Positions 1 to 14,600 are shown, counted from the stretch's first letter. The stretch: 64,000 bases of DNA from Neurospora tetrasperma FGSC 2508 (GCF_000213175.1 NW_009799179.1:1189713-1253712), one strand, 5' to 3'. The notes: generated from the sequence alone by a model not told the origin. Translations and numbers: made by a program.

Positions 1-40
1 TACAGTCTTCAGTACTCTCCGTCTCTGCTATTTCATTACC

Positions 41-2394
41 ATGGAGAGCCCCGAGTTCTCGGCTGGTATGCGCAACCAGGGCCCCAACGGTGGTCCCCCA
101 AAGCGCAAGCGTAGCATCATGGAAAGCAGCCCTGCTAGCACAGGAGACAACGACCGTGAAGAGCGCGACGATGGCTCCCCCGAGACCAAGGGTGGCCGCC
201 GGCTGCCCGGTGTCAAGCGCGCCTGCAACGAGTGTCGTCAACAAAAGGTATGAATCTAAGAAGATAACTGCCGAGTCGCGAACCCTTCTTGCTGACATTT
301 CGTCTTCTTACAGTTGCGATGCGATGTCGTTCAAGAACCCTTCTCTAGCTGCTCACGATGCAACCGTCTACACCTCGAATGCAAGATCGAATCTAACTTC
401 AAGCGCGTCGGGAAGCGTAGTAAGCATGCCGAGATGGAGAAAGAGATCGAGAGGCTCAGACGCGCGGTGCAAAGTGCAAAATCCCAAGGTTTTGTTGTCG
501 ACGAGGACGATGACAACAACACCCCAGGCAATGCCACGCACTCCCAACTACACTCCCCTGTGATTAACAGCCATTACTCGCACACAAGGAACCCCTCGTT
601 GATGGGTTCCGACGAGGCTGTCTCTTCTCTGCTTCACCTGAAGCGTGGAGGCTCCTATGCCATGCCCAGGATCGTGCGTGAGCTTGAAGACTTCAGGATA
701 ACGGAAGATGACGAAGGCGTTTTGTTTAACGACTACTTCCACTACTATCACCCATTCCTCCCATTCCTCAATCCCCATCAGACCCCAGACCAGTACTACC
801 AACAGTATCCTTTGCTTTACTGGGCCATAGTGGCCGTGGCCAGCAGGCGCTATGGCCACGATCGATCATTCTTGACAAAGCTATCCAGCCCTCTGACAAG
901 ATTGCTCTGGACTACCATCGGCGAGGTGCCTCAAAGCTACTTTGCTGTCAAGGCGCTGTGCCTCCTCTGCACATGGCCTCTTCCGACCAGCACATCATCA
1001 TCCGACCCGACCCACATTCTGAGTGGTGTCCTGATGAAGACGGCCACCGGTCTGGGCCTTCATCGACCAAATCACATGAACGACTTCTCGAGGGTGCCTA
1101 TAGAGCTCAACAAGGAGGGTCTCCATGATAGAATCAAGACGTGGGCCGTCGCCAATATCGTGGCGCAGGCTGTAGGCACAGGCTATGGTCAACCGGCAAC
1201 AACCTTATACGACTGGACATTGGCTACTCGCCAAGGCGATACAAGTCCTGCTTCGCTGGGTCCAGAGCTCGAGGCTAGACTCCAGATCGAACGCTTCTGT
1301 GACAAGGTTTCAAAGGAAATGTACAGCAATGCTAGCGATCCTAGGGGCGTTGCAGGCGATGAGCATCGAGCCATGTTAATGCGCGTTTATCGTCGCGATT
1401 ATAACGAGCTGGCTGCTTCCGTCTTGTCCAAGGGTGTCTCACCGGTCGTCAACCTCCATCTCAAGGCTGCTGGCCTCCATCTACGCCTTGCAGGCTTTTT
1501 CGATTCCAACAACTCACCCAACTACCTGGATGATCTTATGGGGCTTTGGAGAGCTACGACGAGCTTCCTTGACTTCATCTTGGATGGCGACCCGTCTTGC
1601 CACGATCACTATTCTTACCAATACCGCGATCAGTACATGCTCAAGTACGCCTCCAATTTTATCCAGCAGATGCTGGTAGCTGCCGGGTTCTCACTGCTCA
1701 AGCTACTGCGCTCCTTCTTCGCCAAAATTATTGATTTTGATCGCGGACGGGAACTCTTCCACAGAACCATTCAGGCCATCCGGACCACAAGCGTCATACA
1801 GAACGATCTTTATTGGAGATTGGCTGAACTTATGGTCCAGATATGGAATGGCGCTGGTAGGGAGAACCCAAACGCATATCGGCCAGATGGAACCGACCCG
1901 GTGGTGGATGACAGTCTGCAACTCAAGGTGAGATGTAGACACAGCATGAGCCTGGTATTCGATTCGATTTGGCACTGGAGGGAAGAGTACCAGGCCAGGG
2001 GGAGAGGTACACTTGATGGTAAGTCTTTCTCTTTGTTATCGGACTGTTCCTCAATTGGCGAAACACTGCTCCTAGTTGCTAAAAACAAGTGTTTGGCACA
2101 GCCCTCAAGCAACCCACAAATCCTGATTCAGCTAATGAATCATCAGCCTCTTCGACACATCTCGATAGTACGCTAGCACCGCCCTCTCACGGTATCCCGA
2201 ACCTTGGCCTCGCCGCCGCCGCCTCGAACGGATCCATCACACCCGGAGGAGGATCAACTACCATGGGTGGAAACCAGCAACTCATGGGCATGAACGGCTT
2301 CGATACCCTCGACGTCTGGGATCCCCAACACTGGATGCTCGATGGCCTGCTCGACTTCAACTACACGTTTGTCCCGCCGATAGAAGGCGCTTAG
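41..2394 (+). CDS. Zn2Cys6 fungal-specific transcription factor (Leu3/War1-like cluster)
   Basis: Exons 41-247, 314-2018 and 2102-2394 give 734 residues. Intron 1 (66 nt, CTGAC branch at 292-296) falls inside the zinc cluster. Intron 2 (83 nt) uses the cacag acceptor ending at 2101, because only this one joins the frame that continues to 2394. The cluster is C62-X2-C65-X6-C72-X9-C82-X2-C85-X6-C92, followed by a basic linker (FKRVGKRSKH) and a short coiled coil at about residues 107-127, so DNA binding as a dimer is likely. The long middle region fits the fungal-specific transcription factor domain. The tail is Gly/Ser/Asn-rich and ends in an acidic-aromatic stretch (DVWDPQHWMLDGLLDF) that could be an activation domain. 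The wording around the cluster resembles Leu3/War1/PrtT-type regulators; I cannot name the ortholog or its targets. Only 40 bases of 5' leader lie in the window. Confidence 0.9.
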
Positions 2395-5300
2395 GAGCCC
2401 CTTTTACGACCAGGGAACGGAACGTCTTGATGCATACCCACGATTAGCCGCCGCCGTCGATGTCCGAAGATCTATTACGCGTACTAAACTGATTCATATT
2501 ATACAGAGCTTCAACACTCGATCAAACAGTATCACCATCAGCATCAGCATCAGCAAATTGTTTTCTTCGATCAGCATGCTCTTTCATAATTCATGTGTTG
2601 CATTTTCAGTTTGCTTTTTATTCTTCAACAAGTATACCCCTTTTTTCATGCACATAATGAGACTAAAAATCTCTGGGATATTGGGGTTCGGGATTTGCCT
2701 TTTTTTCGCTTTGGTTCGGGATAACGGTAGGCTGGGAAAATTTTCTAGAGCGGAACTCAAAAATCAAAATTGGCGAAGTATCTTGAGACTATGTCCAAGA
2801 CGATGGAACAAGTTATATAATTCTCTTTAAATCCCACGTAGTCGTAGTGTGACACAAAAGAAGGTGTTATCATGGTGTATCTTCTACGTAGCTCATGTCT
2901 GGCATCGATGAGAGAAAGCTCATAATAAGCATTGTGTTTCATTTTCAGATTTGCAAAGTTCAGTTGCATTCCCTTCCTCAGTACTGCCTCGCAAGACTCA
3001 ACATCACAATCACAAAAAACTTTTTACGAACCCTACGTACTCTTCTCCATCGCGACAACCCAGAACTCCTCCACGGCCCATCATATCATCACTGGAATGC
3101 TCACCCTCCTTTCCATCCAGGCGCGACACTTTTCGAGGGAAACAACACTGACTGACAACATAAAAAAAAAACGGACTCCCACATCCCGAAAACGTACCTG
3201 CCATCGCCCCTACCCTCCAACATCTGGCCATATCTCTCGCCACAAATTTAGCACACACAAAGAACCAATTGCTCTCCATAACGTCACCGACTCACCAAAG
3301 TCAATCAATTCCGATGATGTTCAAACACCACACACATTATTTACCAAGCGCCGTTGCTGCGCCGCTGAGTGTGTGTGCCGCTGGGCGCGCGCGCCGTTGG
3401 TGGTTTTCCTCCCCGGCTCGGCTTGTTGGGTCGTTCCTTACACCCAGCGGAAGCCGGAATAAGACGAGGAGTTGTGTGTATCCCTAGGGATCAACGGTCG
3501 GTCGGGGTATAACCAACCAACTGGATAATGTGAAACACGCATACGGGGTTGAGTGGCTACTTGGTCATTTTTGGTGATTGGGTGTATCGATTGATTTTCT
3601 TTGGCTTTTTGTTGTTCTTTTTTTTTTCTTATTTTTTTCTTCTTGGCCACCAAGGTCTATACCCCCTTTATGTTTAACGATTAAACGTGTGGTCACTTGC
3701 TCTTTTTTTTTTTCTTGCTTCGTGTGAATTAGCTGGGTAGTTGTCCGTGGATCACTTGGCCACTTTATTTGTGATCGATGATGAGTGAGGTGAGTAGCGT
3801 GGAGTTGGGTCTTTCAGACATCGCCGCCGTCTTCACCTCACGAGATCTTGTCCCAGCAGTGTATGACACTTCCTGAAATTTCAGTGAAGCAATTGCTTCT
3901 CGACCGTCATTTTCAATCTCCAAAATTGTTGGTATGGAAACTGAGATACGCGCCGCCGGTCGAACCTCGGGACCAAGACAGATTCAAGGAGGCAAGGAGG
4001 CAAAGATGTTGGTTCGAAAGGTACATGTACTTGACAAGGACCAAAATGTTGGTTCATAGGTAGGTAGGTAGGAAGTAAGTTTGCCTCATGAATGAAGGTA
4101 GCCTCGGAACTCATGTGGCGAGGAGGAGAGTTGGCGAAGGTGAGAGAACGAGAGACTGGCCTCTTGGTAGCTGGTAATGATATTGTTTGTTATGTGTACG
4201 GTACCTGTCCTGGATGCTCTACTGTACCCCCCTCCCCCACCTGTCGCCGGAACGCCGCCGGAATCGGTCGAACTCGTTCAGTAGAGTGCCTGTGCAACAG
4301 ATCAGGTCATGATGCGAGCTTGTAGGTAGTTGTAGACCGTTGAGCCAGTGGTAGACGATTGTAGGCATGTGAGTACTTGATGGTCGTCACAAGTGGAAGT
4401 CTAGTGAGTTCTGAAACAAACCTCCTGTCTTTCTTTGAGATAGATCGCGCTACAAGATCTTTTTTTACATTTTTCAGCATGCAGATAGTGACTTGTCACT
4501 CCCTAGAGACTGATAGGGCAACCACCTGCCATGTTCGGTATACGGTTTCCCCTCGTAGACGAAGGAGCAGATACGCTATGACGTTGTTTCTGTAGATGGG
4601 ACTGGAGCACCTCAGTATTTTCCGCTCCATGTCCGCCAGCTTGTTTCGCTATGTTACTTCCATTGTTCAACCCGAAAACGGTAATGATGATATGATCATG
4701 TGGTAGTCTTTCTCAACCCCCAAGTTACCTAGGAATCCGCTGTTGGTTGGATACTTCTAGTCTATTGAATCGTCATATCATGTGATTATGTATCGATGAA
4801 CTGAACTGTTTACCGGCGAGGAATTGCATGATATGAACAGGGGATTTGCTACCACTCCCTCGGGTTCCCGGTTTCATTCAATGGGGTCCTGGGTCCATTG
4901 GGGTCCGTGAACACTGTAGTTACCTCAACGATAGAGCGCCCGTCGAGGTTTTTCGTCAACTGTGTGGATCATGATCATGATGTGGATGCCGTTTACAGAT
5001 ATTCGAGTATTGTCTGGCCGTCACTGTAAATCGTGATAGAAGGGGGTAGGTCGAGCTAAAAAAGATTTCAAGTGCCGTGGTGGTTTGTCTTCCATCGTAA
5101 AATAGATTGATGTTAGGTATCTTGAATGGTGGTGTGAGCTGATACCTACACCCCTCGTTCACCTCGATCTTCCGATATTCTTTAGGTTTATTGTTAGATT
5201 CCAGGTACACGGTTCTATCTAGACTCCACGAGAAGTACTTCGATTACTTCCCCTGTTCGCTCCGCTATCAGATGTTCTCCATGTGTCTGTTTTGGAATGC

Positions 5301-7100
5301 AGCGCGGGGCCAAATTTGTGACCATTCACCTATGAGATGTTCATATACCGTGCTTCCAACAGTGGTTTCGACGAGTTTTTGTCCTCATATATCAGAATTT
5401 ACCCATTCAACAGCGCGTAATGACAAGGTAAAATCCAGCCTCCGTTCTGAGAACAATTCCAGCTCTTTCCAAGGGTGTAAATCCACAAAAAGTACTGCTT
5501 ATGTTCACTGTCACTGACACTCACTCACTGATTCTTCAAGACCGGTGACTCTGGTAACCGTATAGTCTCCCTCGTAGCAATCAGACCATTCTGTTGATGT
5601 CTGAAAGCGGAGGCTCAAAAGTTGCGTGGGGGCGGTGGTGGTTGTGATTATTGACTTGTTGGGTGTACGCAGTACCGATAACACCGCGTCTTTCCAAGGG
5701 TACCTACCAAACATTTAGGACCGCGTCTCTCAACGTGCGTCTACCTAGAGCAGCACGGGTCCGTTCTCGGTGCTGTACTCATTTTCGCAGACTAACCGTG
5801 TGTTCGGGGAATCATAGTGTAGGATCTTCATCTATTATTCTTCCTGCCAGGTGAAGAACTTCAATATTGATTGGTCAATCGCTGGGCACATACGGTTAAC
5901 CAATGCAAGTTACACTGCCTTCTCCGGACCCTGGCCTGGATGGTGTTACGGTGGGTGGTGGTCTTGGGGGCTTGGGGGCGGCTCTGGCGCTTGTGAACCA
6001 GTGTAGTTCCCCGATCAGCCTCACTAGCTAGCTCTAGCGCCGTTTGTGCTCGAAGGATTCTCGCTAAGCCGCGCTAAAGAAGGTTGTCACTGTGGCCGCC
6101 CTGTTACACTAGATCAATTGACAGGTCGGTTCCACGAACACTTCGTTTTAGGCTGTCCGGGCCGCTCTACCGTGCAGTGAGACGAGGGATGATGGATGGT
6201 TGCGGTGGTGGTTACTACCATGGAAGTTGAAATCGAAAAGTTTGATATCCGAAGCGAAGGAAGGCCAAACGGGGCGGTCCGTCGTCCTGGTCCTGGCAGT
6301 GCTTTCTAGTTGCTTCCCTCTAGTCGCGGTTCAGTTCCATCGGCCTGGTCTAGCCTGAATAATATGATGGACAAGAAGCAAAGGTGCATTGATATCCGTT
6401 GCCGTCACAGTGAGTGCGCTTTTTCATCGTAAAACTGCAGGGATTGAAGTGAAGCGACGCCTAAATCTCGAGAACACAGCTGAGAAGCGAGTAATCGGAC
6501 CAAGCGTAAGCCATCTTGAGGCTGTGCTCGGAAGCAGGATCTGATAGGGGTGTTTTGCTAAGTCGTGTGGTCTAGAGGTAGTTCAGGTGTAGACTACCGT
6601 TAGCGGGTATGTAGATATATACGCTGCATAATAGCGGATGCAGGTTCCCCGATGTACAACATAGTGCATTGCATTGCATGAATTCAATCACCTCAAATGC
6701 CGATCTCGGCGGGCAATAGATTTGCGGAGCCCGTTTGCCTCGGTAGTGAGCAGTCCATCATGAGGTGGCACAGTATTTGGCTGGAAGTCGGTGTAGTAGT
6801 GTTAAGGCATAAGTGAGGCGGTGCCTTGGAATAGAACCGATGGAAGGATTGAGGCCATCAGACTGCTATTTCGGGATGGCATCCGATACGGTTCCAGAAT
6901 TGTATTCCGGGGTAATTCAGTAGTTCGTCCGAGAAGCCGGGTGAACCTATCATGATCATCATTCGAACCTGGGGCCATCCTCGGGACCTTGCAGGATCGG
7001 CGAACAGGTGTGGGATTAGATGCAGCCCAGTACACTGTTGAGTCACTTACACCCAACACAATCGAGAACAAATTCTTCCTAGTCTAGCATTCGGTTCACC
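2395..7100. other. 3' flank of the Zn2Cys6 gene and gene-free DNA, first part
   Basis: No open frame here is long enough or protein-like enough to call. The first few hundred bases are presumably the 3' UTR and carry three CATCAG units at 2536-2553. A T-rich stretch lies at 3600-3720, and tandem AGGT units sit at 4056-4072. Base composition is ordinary, without the TpA excess and dense stops expected of RIP-mutated repeats. I see no RNA gene. Confidence 0.6.
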
Positions 7101-10100
7101 TTCTTCTCTTAGCTAGAGCACGTGGTGTGGTGTGAACTAGAGTATAGAAGGCCTCAGACATCGCCGAATTGAGATGACATCGTAATATTGACTGATCGCA
7201 CCGCAACTCTGCAATCCCAATCACAACCTCAAAGCAAGCTGTACGTCATACCTGTTCTTCGGGCCTGCTGTACATGACTTGCATACATGCGAATGCGGTA
7301 TGCGGCGTGTGTGTGTTTGTTGGTGGTGCCAGATGAGAATGTAGGTCACCGCTTGCGGGTCTTCCGGCTTCAGAGCACTAGAGTTATTTGGTAGACGCAG
7401 GTAGAAACGGGAAAATATTGTATCGTGCATCTCTCCTGAATGCATCTGTAGGCAGCATTATTCTTGATCGTGCAGCTACTTGGAAAGTCTGTTGGAAAGT
7501 CAAGGTTTGTCATTCGATGAAAACAAGCAGGAAACACAAGGGTCTGGGAATGTTCGTCATGACGGATTCGAGTTCTCTTGAAAATGACCATGTTGGTGAA
7601 GAGATGATATGATATGCTTTGTTTACAGTGATCATGAGCAACTGGAACAAGCTTGTTGGTAGTCCGTTGGTCACCGATACGGTAACAATAGACTGTTGTT
7701 TGTGGTGTTAGTCAAAAGCCACAATCTGATTACTCTCTCGCTTGAACACTGTCTTTTATTATATGGACTGTGGTTGTCGTATGGCGTACCTGAAGCAGAA
7801 GAGCCGCAATGCAAGATTTATGCAAAGTAACCTTCGAAGGAAGGATGCAGTACTTCTTTCCCGCTGTTTCAGGAAACAGCCAAATGAATCTTGAAACAAC
7901 TTTGCTTTTTGGTTCCATTCCCCAGATTTGGGGGCTGGCCAATAGTTTAGGTTGTCATGATGGCAGATTTTGTCGTCGTCAAACATGATACCGATCTGGG
8001 AAGGTTGCAGTGGTGAACGGGACATGGATGTAAGGGCGGACGCAGCGTTGGTGATCATGCTGCTAACGGCGTAGGAGCCGCGCCGGCAACAGATTGTCTC
8101 GACCTCCTGTTGGCAATGTCTACCTTCAGTTGGTCCTTAGAATGGCAATTGCTTGCACTCTGTAACGAAAGTGCCTTCCGGTCCAGTCTAAAACTGTGGG
8201 GAAAACAGCGATGGGACTGGAAGGCGCTGCAGGTGGCCATGCCAAACAGCCCCGTCACTACTTGACTAGGTAGGTACCTCCAGTCACTCAACTCTCCAGA
8301 CAGTATTTCCACTAACAATACCGCGGTCTTTTTTTCATCATGGCCTGTTGGTGTTCGGAATGACTTACAGCAGGCTCCATGGTTCCAGATTCCAAACCTT
8401 GTTAGTCCCCCGGAGTACATTCCGGATCTGCGTCCGTCTCTACACGCGTCTGCCCGTCACTCCTCCTGTCACTTCACAATGAACTCACAGTCATTCCTAT
8501 GATGGAGGCCTTGCTGGTTTTAGCGTAGTGGAATATGTCGGTAGACCAGACTCCACGCTAGGGCCTAGACAATCGAACTCCATGGATCTGCGTACCTGCG
8601 TGACAACCTGGTGAAAGCTAGAACCAACTGGGCAGCCAGTTAGACTAGCCAACACTTCGGCCCGACAGGTTGACAACGTTATCACAGTCTACTGTGGCAT
8701 AGAGGAAGGGTTACCAAAGAGCGTAGGACGATGTTATGAATAAACCTCTCAGTCGGTCACCGCCGTACCGAAATACGTCAATACGGGACACCCTGTATGT
8801 GTATATGCTGTGCTGAATGTACATTGACTTTGTTGGCTTCAATCCCCGCCTCGTCTAGATGATATAGTTCATCGGAGAGAGCAGCTCTGTCACATTCCGA
8901 AAGAGGACACGTACACTCCACTCCGGCTCAACACCTTGTTGGGTCCACTGTTTCGAGATGGTACTCGAGGTACTTAGAGGTACAGAAGCAAGACACTTCG
9001 TGATATCCATGAACACACTCAGGTCATTGATCTACGCAGTATGTACCAGCTCACAGCGAGCCCAGTGCTGAGCTCAACTGTGTTGACGATTCTACCTGGT
9101 GATCAGCATTGGAGGAAGAAGTCATCTTTTCGCAAGCAGACACTGGAAGTAGTTCCCGCCTTCATTTGCCGCTATCTCTGGTACCAAGTCGTGGTACCTT
9201 CCCTGGCAGTGATGTCTCCGAGAAGGTGCAGCTTGGAACGGGAGGCAATGCACTTGCTGCCAGTGATGATGCAGGGCTCAATAACTCCACCTAGATGATG
9301 ATGGGTACACTGGACAGATAGTCTTCGCTGAATACCCCTCCACACATTCCAAGCACCTCTCCCGGAAAGTCTTAACCGAACGTCTCTATGCTGGTATTGA
9401 CGATCTCAGGCCGTCTACACCTTTACTTATCACTTGGTAGCTCTAGTTCACCCACACAGCGGACAACTCCGTGCCCGCAGACCACAACAGGCCCGTGATC
9501 CAGTAACCATCTTACCATCCTCATCACCTACCTATCGCATTAGTATGCCAATCCCTTGCTTGTCCAGGTATATGAAGCAGCACATGAAACGCAAAGGCGA
9601 TTCGGACATATGCATCATCACATCAAATGCAAGCCCTCTCCAACAGGTGTCTTTGTGTAGATGCCTTCTTCTTAGGTTGACTACGGATCTCAGATATGTG
9701 AAACTCCATAGTCTGGCTGTCGACGAGCCGTGTTTACCACAAGCAGCTAGCTGTATAACGGGATGTAAGAGTAGAAACACGATGCGGAGGAGGCATGTGT
9801 GGCGACGGAGAACGTTAATCGCAAAACTGATTTACGCCGTATATATCGATCGGCCCCGAAGTGGGAAATCTGATTTCCGCTTTGTTTCCCCTTCATGATA
9901 GGTGTTGTTATATCTCATCTCCATTGGCTCTGCAGAAAAACAAACTCATGCACCTGCAATGCATGTACGGCTCGGACATGCATCGATGCAGTGGTGTTGA
10001 TGCTAACGAGCCGCAACACATGTGCTGAAAGCAGGGCGAGAATAATGACAGGCGAGCCGCATATGTTTGATCCCGCCGCGTATCATGTGATGTATACGTT

Positions 10101-11342
10101 GTACATCAAGTTCGAGAACAAAAAAAGAAACGGAATGAGCAAAATGACCAGTCTCTTTTTGGCCGTCATGTATCTTTCATCCCATGGCAACTCAGCCCTT
10201 CCTAACGGCGCCAAGCACGGTCTTTCTAGGTGATTGGGCGACCAGAAAAAGCGGGAAGGTTTTGCACCGCAGTTGCTGAGGAATGAGGAAAGCACAAATT
10301 CTGGCAAATCAAAACTTAGCAGGTGAAGAGTGTCAAGGAACAAACAGAGTCAACAGTGTAAATTATTTCAACATTTACTGTCCATTCCGCCATACCCGGC
10401 TGAGTGATGAAGTATAGCAGGTATAGTGTCTGCGGCATAATTGACTATCGTCCGTTGCTGCTTAGAAAGTTCTTCGATTAAGATTGCACATGATCGAGCT
10501 GACAGACTACCTTAAACACCACCGAGTAGCACTGAGGCCTCGTAGACTCCGGACAGACTGAGAGAAGACGCAGAGAAGGGTGTGAGTTAAACTCATGCGG
10601 AATGGCCAATCAACAACACTCTCGCTGTGCAAAATGTGAGGTAATAGCCAGATATTCACCGTATGGATTATCTGGCAGAACATTGTTTCTTAAAGGGGGA
10701 TAGAGTGGGGAAAGACAACCGAAACTGCACATGCTGTGGTCCATCGCGCCATATGCCACCGGAAACAATGAGGTAGGGCATGATAGGAAGGAGGGAAAGA
10801 ATCTGGCCCCCCAATGTAGACTTCGGTATAGTATCCAACGGGTGGAATTCCTCGCTTACCCTGTCTCCCGTTGGAGTGCCAGAGCAGGGCAAACAGATGT
10901 GTACCTTAGTACCCATTAGAACCTATCCCATCGCGAGCACTGAACAAAGCGAAGGGATGAAGAAGTTCCCAGTGCTCCTTCCTATCAAGTTCTACTTGAT
11001 GACAACGTTATTAATGAGGTGGTCGAAACTAAATCATAGGTAACTGGCCAGTGTCCATGATGCGATTGTTAGATCCGACTCTGCCCGTACCTGATACAAT
11101 TTGACTAACAAGCTTTTCGGCGTCACGCACATATCGTCTTCCTTCCCGCCCGGTCTGACAGGGATGCATCGAGGACAGTAGAGATCTCGACATACCTACG
11201 CCACACGGATGCAGGCTGGTAGACATGATTCGACGCCAATCTTCCTCATGTTTACGTACGTTTGAAGACGCGGCACTTGCCATGTGAGCAATGCTGTTAG
11301 CTCCAAGGCTCCTTTAGACGGGAGGGAAAAACGAAAAGAAGA

Positions 11343-11381
<39 letters not shown>

Positions 11382-14300
11382 AAAAAAAAAGAGAGAGAAA
11401 AAGAAAAGAAAAGAACAAGTCCCTTACGAGCAAGGGCAGATGTCTAGCCAAAGGCGGGCCACGTCTTTTGGCATCCAAGGAATATGTGAACAGAGTTGAC
11501 AATAGGAGGATGTCGAGTTGTACCTGTTCACCTACGCCCTGCTTGTGGCTGCGATTGAGTTGGGTCTTGTGGATTGGGGCTGAGTTGAGGCCGTGATCCT
11601 TTGGTAAATGAAACGTACTTACCTAGCCATATCCTCCTGCCTTGTCATTGCCTCATGCACTCACGGACTGACAGCTCCAGCCGATAGCATAGGGAGTTTG
11701 GTAATTTTAGAGCTAACTGTGTCTCATTATGTTGCCAGCAAGTCGCTAAGACGATTGCAACTGTAGAAGATATCACCACATATTGCGAGTGCATGATTTT
11801 TGCATCTCACCTCAAGCTGGCGCATGGTGAAGAGGGTTGTCAAAAAGGAAAATGTCTAGGGGCTTAGGGTTTACCTAGATCGGAAGTGTGGGGGGCCGAA
11901 CCCCGAGACACCACTTGGCTGCTGGCGCACTGGGATGTTGCCGAAATGAAGGACGAGAGTGAAACCACTCAGTGAGATGTTAATACCTCGGCAAGGTTGG
12001 ACTAAGCCCATCTTAAGACAGACAGCACTCGCAGAACTGTGGTTGACGCAGGGTGAACAAAGCTCGTTGCCATCATGACAGCCTTCATCTCTAAGAGTTC
12101 AGATGCTAGCGTAGGGAAGGGGGCCTGGACCAGTGGAACCCTACAGTACAAATGGCTTGGCAACGGCGCTGAACCGGCGTTCGAGTCGTTGACCAGACGT
12201 TCCCAGCCCATACTATCACGATGCGGAACGGGCAGAGTGGCCATGAATGGGATGAATAAGAACAAAAAAAAAGGATTTGAAAAAAAATAAAAAAATAAAA
12301 AAAAATAAGAAGAAGATACCGATTTGACATCGAAAGTGGTAAACAAGCTTACAGGACTTGAAAAAGAAGAACTCGATGTGTCAGAAACCCAAAGGAAGGT
12401 TGAAGAGAAGTTATTACCTTGAGTGCCGAACGGTAGATTTCGTAAAGCAGTGATGGTTTGGGAATCTTGAGGCACTGTGCCCTCTACATGTATGAGCTGC
12501 GATTGCTGCGCGCAGGAGAGGTGTTTCTCATCCGACAAGCCAAGTATTGCGCTCGTCTCACTGAAGGGATTGGTAACATGTTGATATAAGAACAAGGAAT
12601 GATGCAGCGGGAGACGAGATGACCTCGGTAAATCCTCAACCCTATCGGGCAGAACAGGGGAGTCCAGGACATTGCACACCCACAGCCCGACAGCGGGATC
12701 AGACACAGGGACAAGCTAATGCAGGACCCGCACAGCCCCAAATAGGGGCCAGAATGAGTTACCTAGGAAGAGGCCAATGAGCGAGCATAGTTACCCAGGT
12801 GAGGTGGTGAGGAAGGGTTAACAACGATGATTCTTGGCAAATAACTTCTTGGGATATCAGCGTTTGTATGACGCTTGTAAGGTTAAATGCCTGCTTTGGA
12901 AACGATGCAGGCTTACTGGAGATAACGCCGGATATGCCAAGGTAAAGGGGAGCCCTCGTCTAGAGAAAGCCCAGGCACCTGGGTCTTGGCCCGGCAAGAT
13001 CTGAATAGGGGAGCCTGAGTGATCCACCGCCGTCGCCCAGGAGCTTTTGTAAATATCTTCAGATAAACTCTCGTCCTAGCTCAGGGACAACAGTTGAAGA
13101 CGGAGTCAACTGACCAAGACAGCATCGAGACCGGCTTCATAAGATGGAGGGGTAATGATGACCTTGCAATCGCACTTCCGAGGCAGTTCGCGCAGACAAA
13201 CTGTCCATCACGCCAATGGCGGGCGGGACGGATGGATCGCGAAGATTTGTACGGTACACGATGCATTGGCACTGGAGACGCCAAATTGCGGCCCTCTTCC
13301 CCCGGGCCAATGGCGTGCTTTGCCCATTCCCCGCGCGCCTGATCGTGGAGTTGGTCGGGGAAATGTCTCCCTTGGCTTAGCCTTGTGGACGATGTCGCTT
13401 TTTCGACCAATGGAAGTGGATACTAAGCGCGTTCCAAGGAAGTCAACATGATGTTGGAAGTGTGTTCCCGTCCTCCATTCTCGCAGAGCACCGAGTGTTG
13501 AAGACGGATTCATCGATCTGCGGCTGCACACACTTCGGTTGCGCACGACACAGCACCGTGACCAGCACGAGCAGCATCATTAAGCAAGACGTGAACACGA
13601 GCCGTTCCTTCCATCTTGTCACGCCAGGTCGCCAAGAGGCACGCTAACCAGAGTGAGCCTGGTACAGGCAGACATAGCCCTAAGAGTGTTAGCGTTCCCG
13701 ACGGAACGGCAAGAGTAGCGATTGGACATCTAAGCCCCCAGCTTCTCCACCAGAGTTACACCCGCAATTCTCATGCTTTGGTCGACAAGGAAGGAATGAG
13801 GTGAGCTCCTGTAAGTATTTGAGTTTCTGCCCGAATGGTGCGATCAAGAAGGACAGAATGGCTACCGGAATCTCCCGGCTTTGCTCACCTGCGCCACCCT
13901 CGGACAGGATCCACCTAACCGAAAGACCGGCAGGAGTGTTAGGTAGACTGCCGTGGCTGGCAAGGCGGGCATCTCGCAGAAAAGAACCTTTCGGCACTTT
14001 CGTATGCATTAGAAAAAGTCACGAGAGACATCATTGGAAAAGACATGGGCGACAAGACTGAAGTAGCATGTTTACTAGTTGGTAATCTTCCAGTCTGCAG
14101 ACCTCGCTGGGCTCTGTCAAAATGCTAATGGAAGTACTGTAATGCGTTTTGGGGATGCAGGCAGCTGGCACTTCCTTCTGCGGCAATGGCAACATCTTCC
14201 CCGCCGGATCAACGACAAGGATTCCCGAACGAAGCTTTCTGTTTTGGTCATAAATTCAGGCACCCCAAGGCCGAAGCCCTACGCCTATCACGGCTAATTT

Positions 14301-14600
14301 ACCCGCACACTTTTCGCATGCCCACAAATCATCCACAGAGCAGCTGCGACTGGACTTGTGCAGAAGGGGACCTCCCTCATTCTGCCATCAACCCACTTCA
14401 TTCATTAGTACTTGCAGCTCGCCAGTCACTCCCATTCTCGCATCTTTATTCATCTCAGACTGTTTCATTTGCCCGACAACTTCAGGGCTTGCGGAGGTCA
14501 GTTAGGTCGATACTTTTAAGCCTTCAACCCGAGTCGCCTTCGAAGCGGGACGACAACCCGCGAACACATTGGAATTGCCCTCATTTTCCCATCTAAGCAG
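7101..14600. other. gene-free DNA, middle part
   Basis: Short overlapping frames on both strands show no recognisable domain, compositional bias or splice pattern that would make a gene. The longest, on the minus strand at 12002-12706, is inflated by an A/T-rich run at 12262-12320. A purine tract with A27 and A19 runs lies at 11329-11416. No tRNA or 5S rRNA gene was found. Confidence 0.55.
11329..11416. repeat. A-rich simple-sequence tract
   Basis: About 88 bases of almost pure purine, with A27 at 11342-11368 and A19 at 11372-11390 separated by GA units. I looked for a retroposon body before it and for a flanking duplication and saw neither, so it is listed only as low-complexity sequence. 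Confidence 0.9.

Noticed and set aside
12002-12706. 234-codon minus-strand frame in the long gene-free region
   Set aside because: Its middle is Phe/Ser-rich only because it reads through an A/T simple-sequence run; no domain or credible introns.
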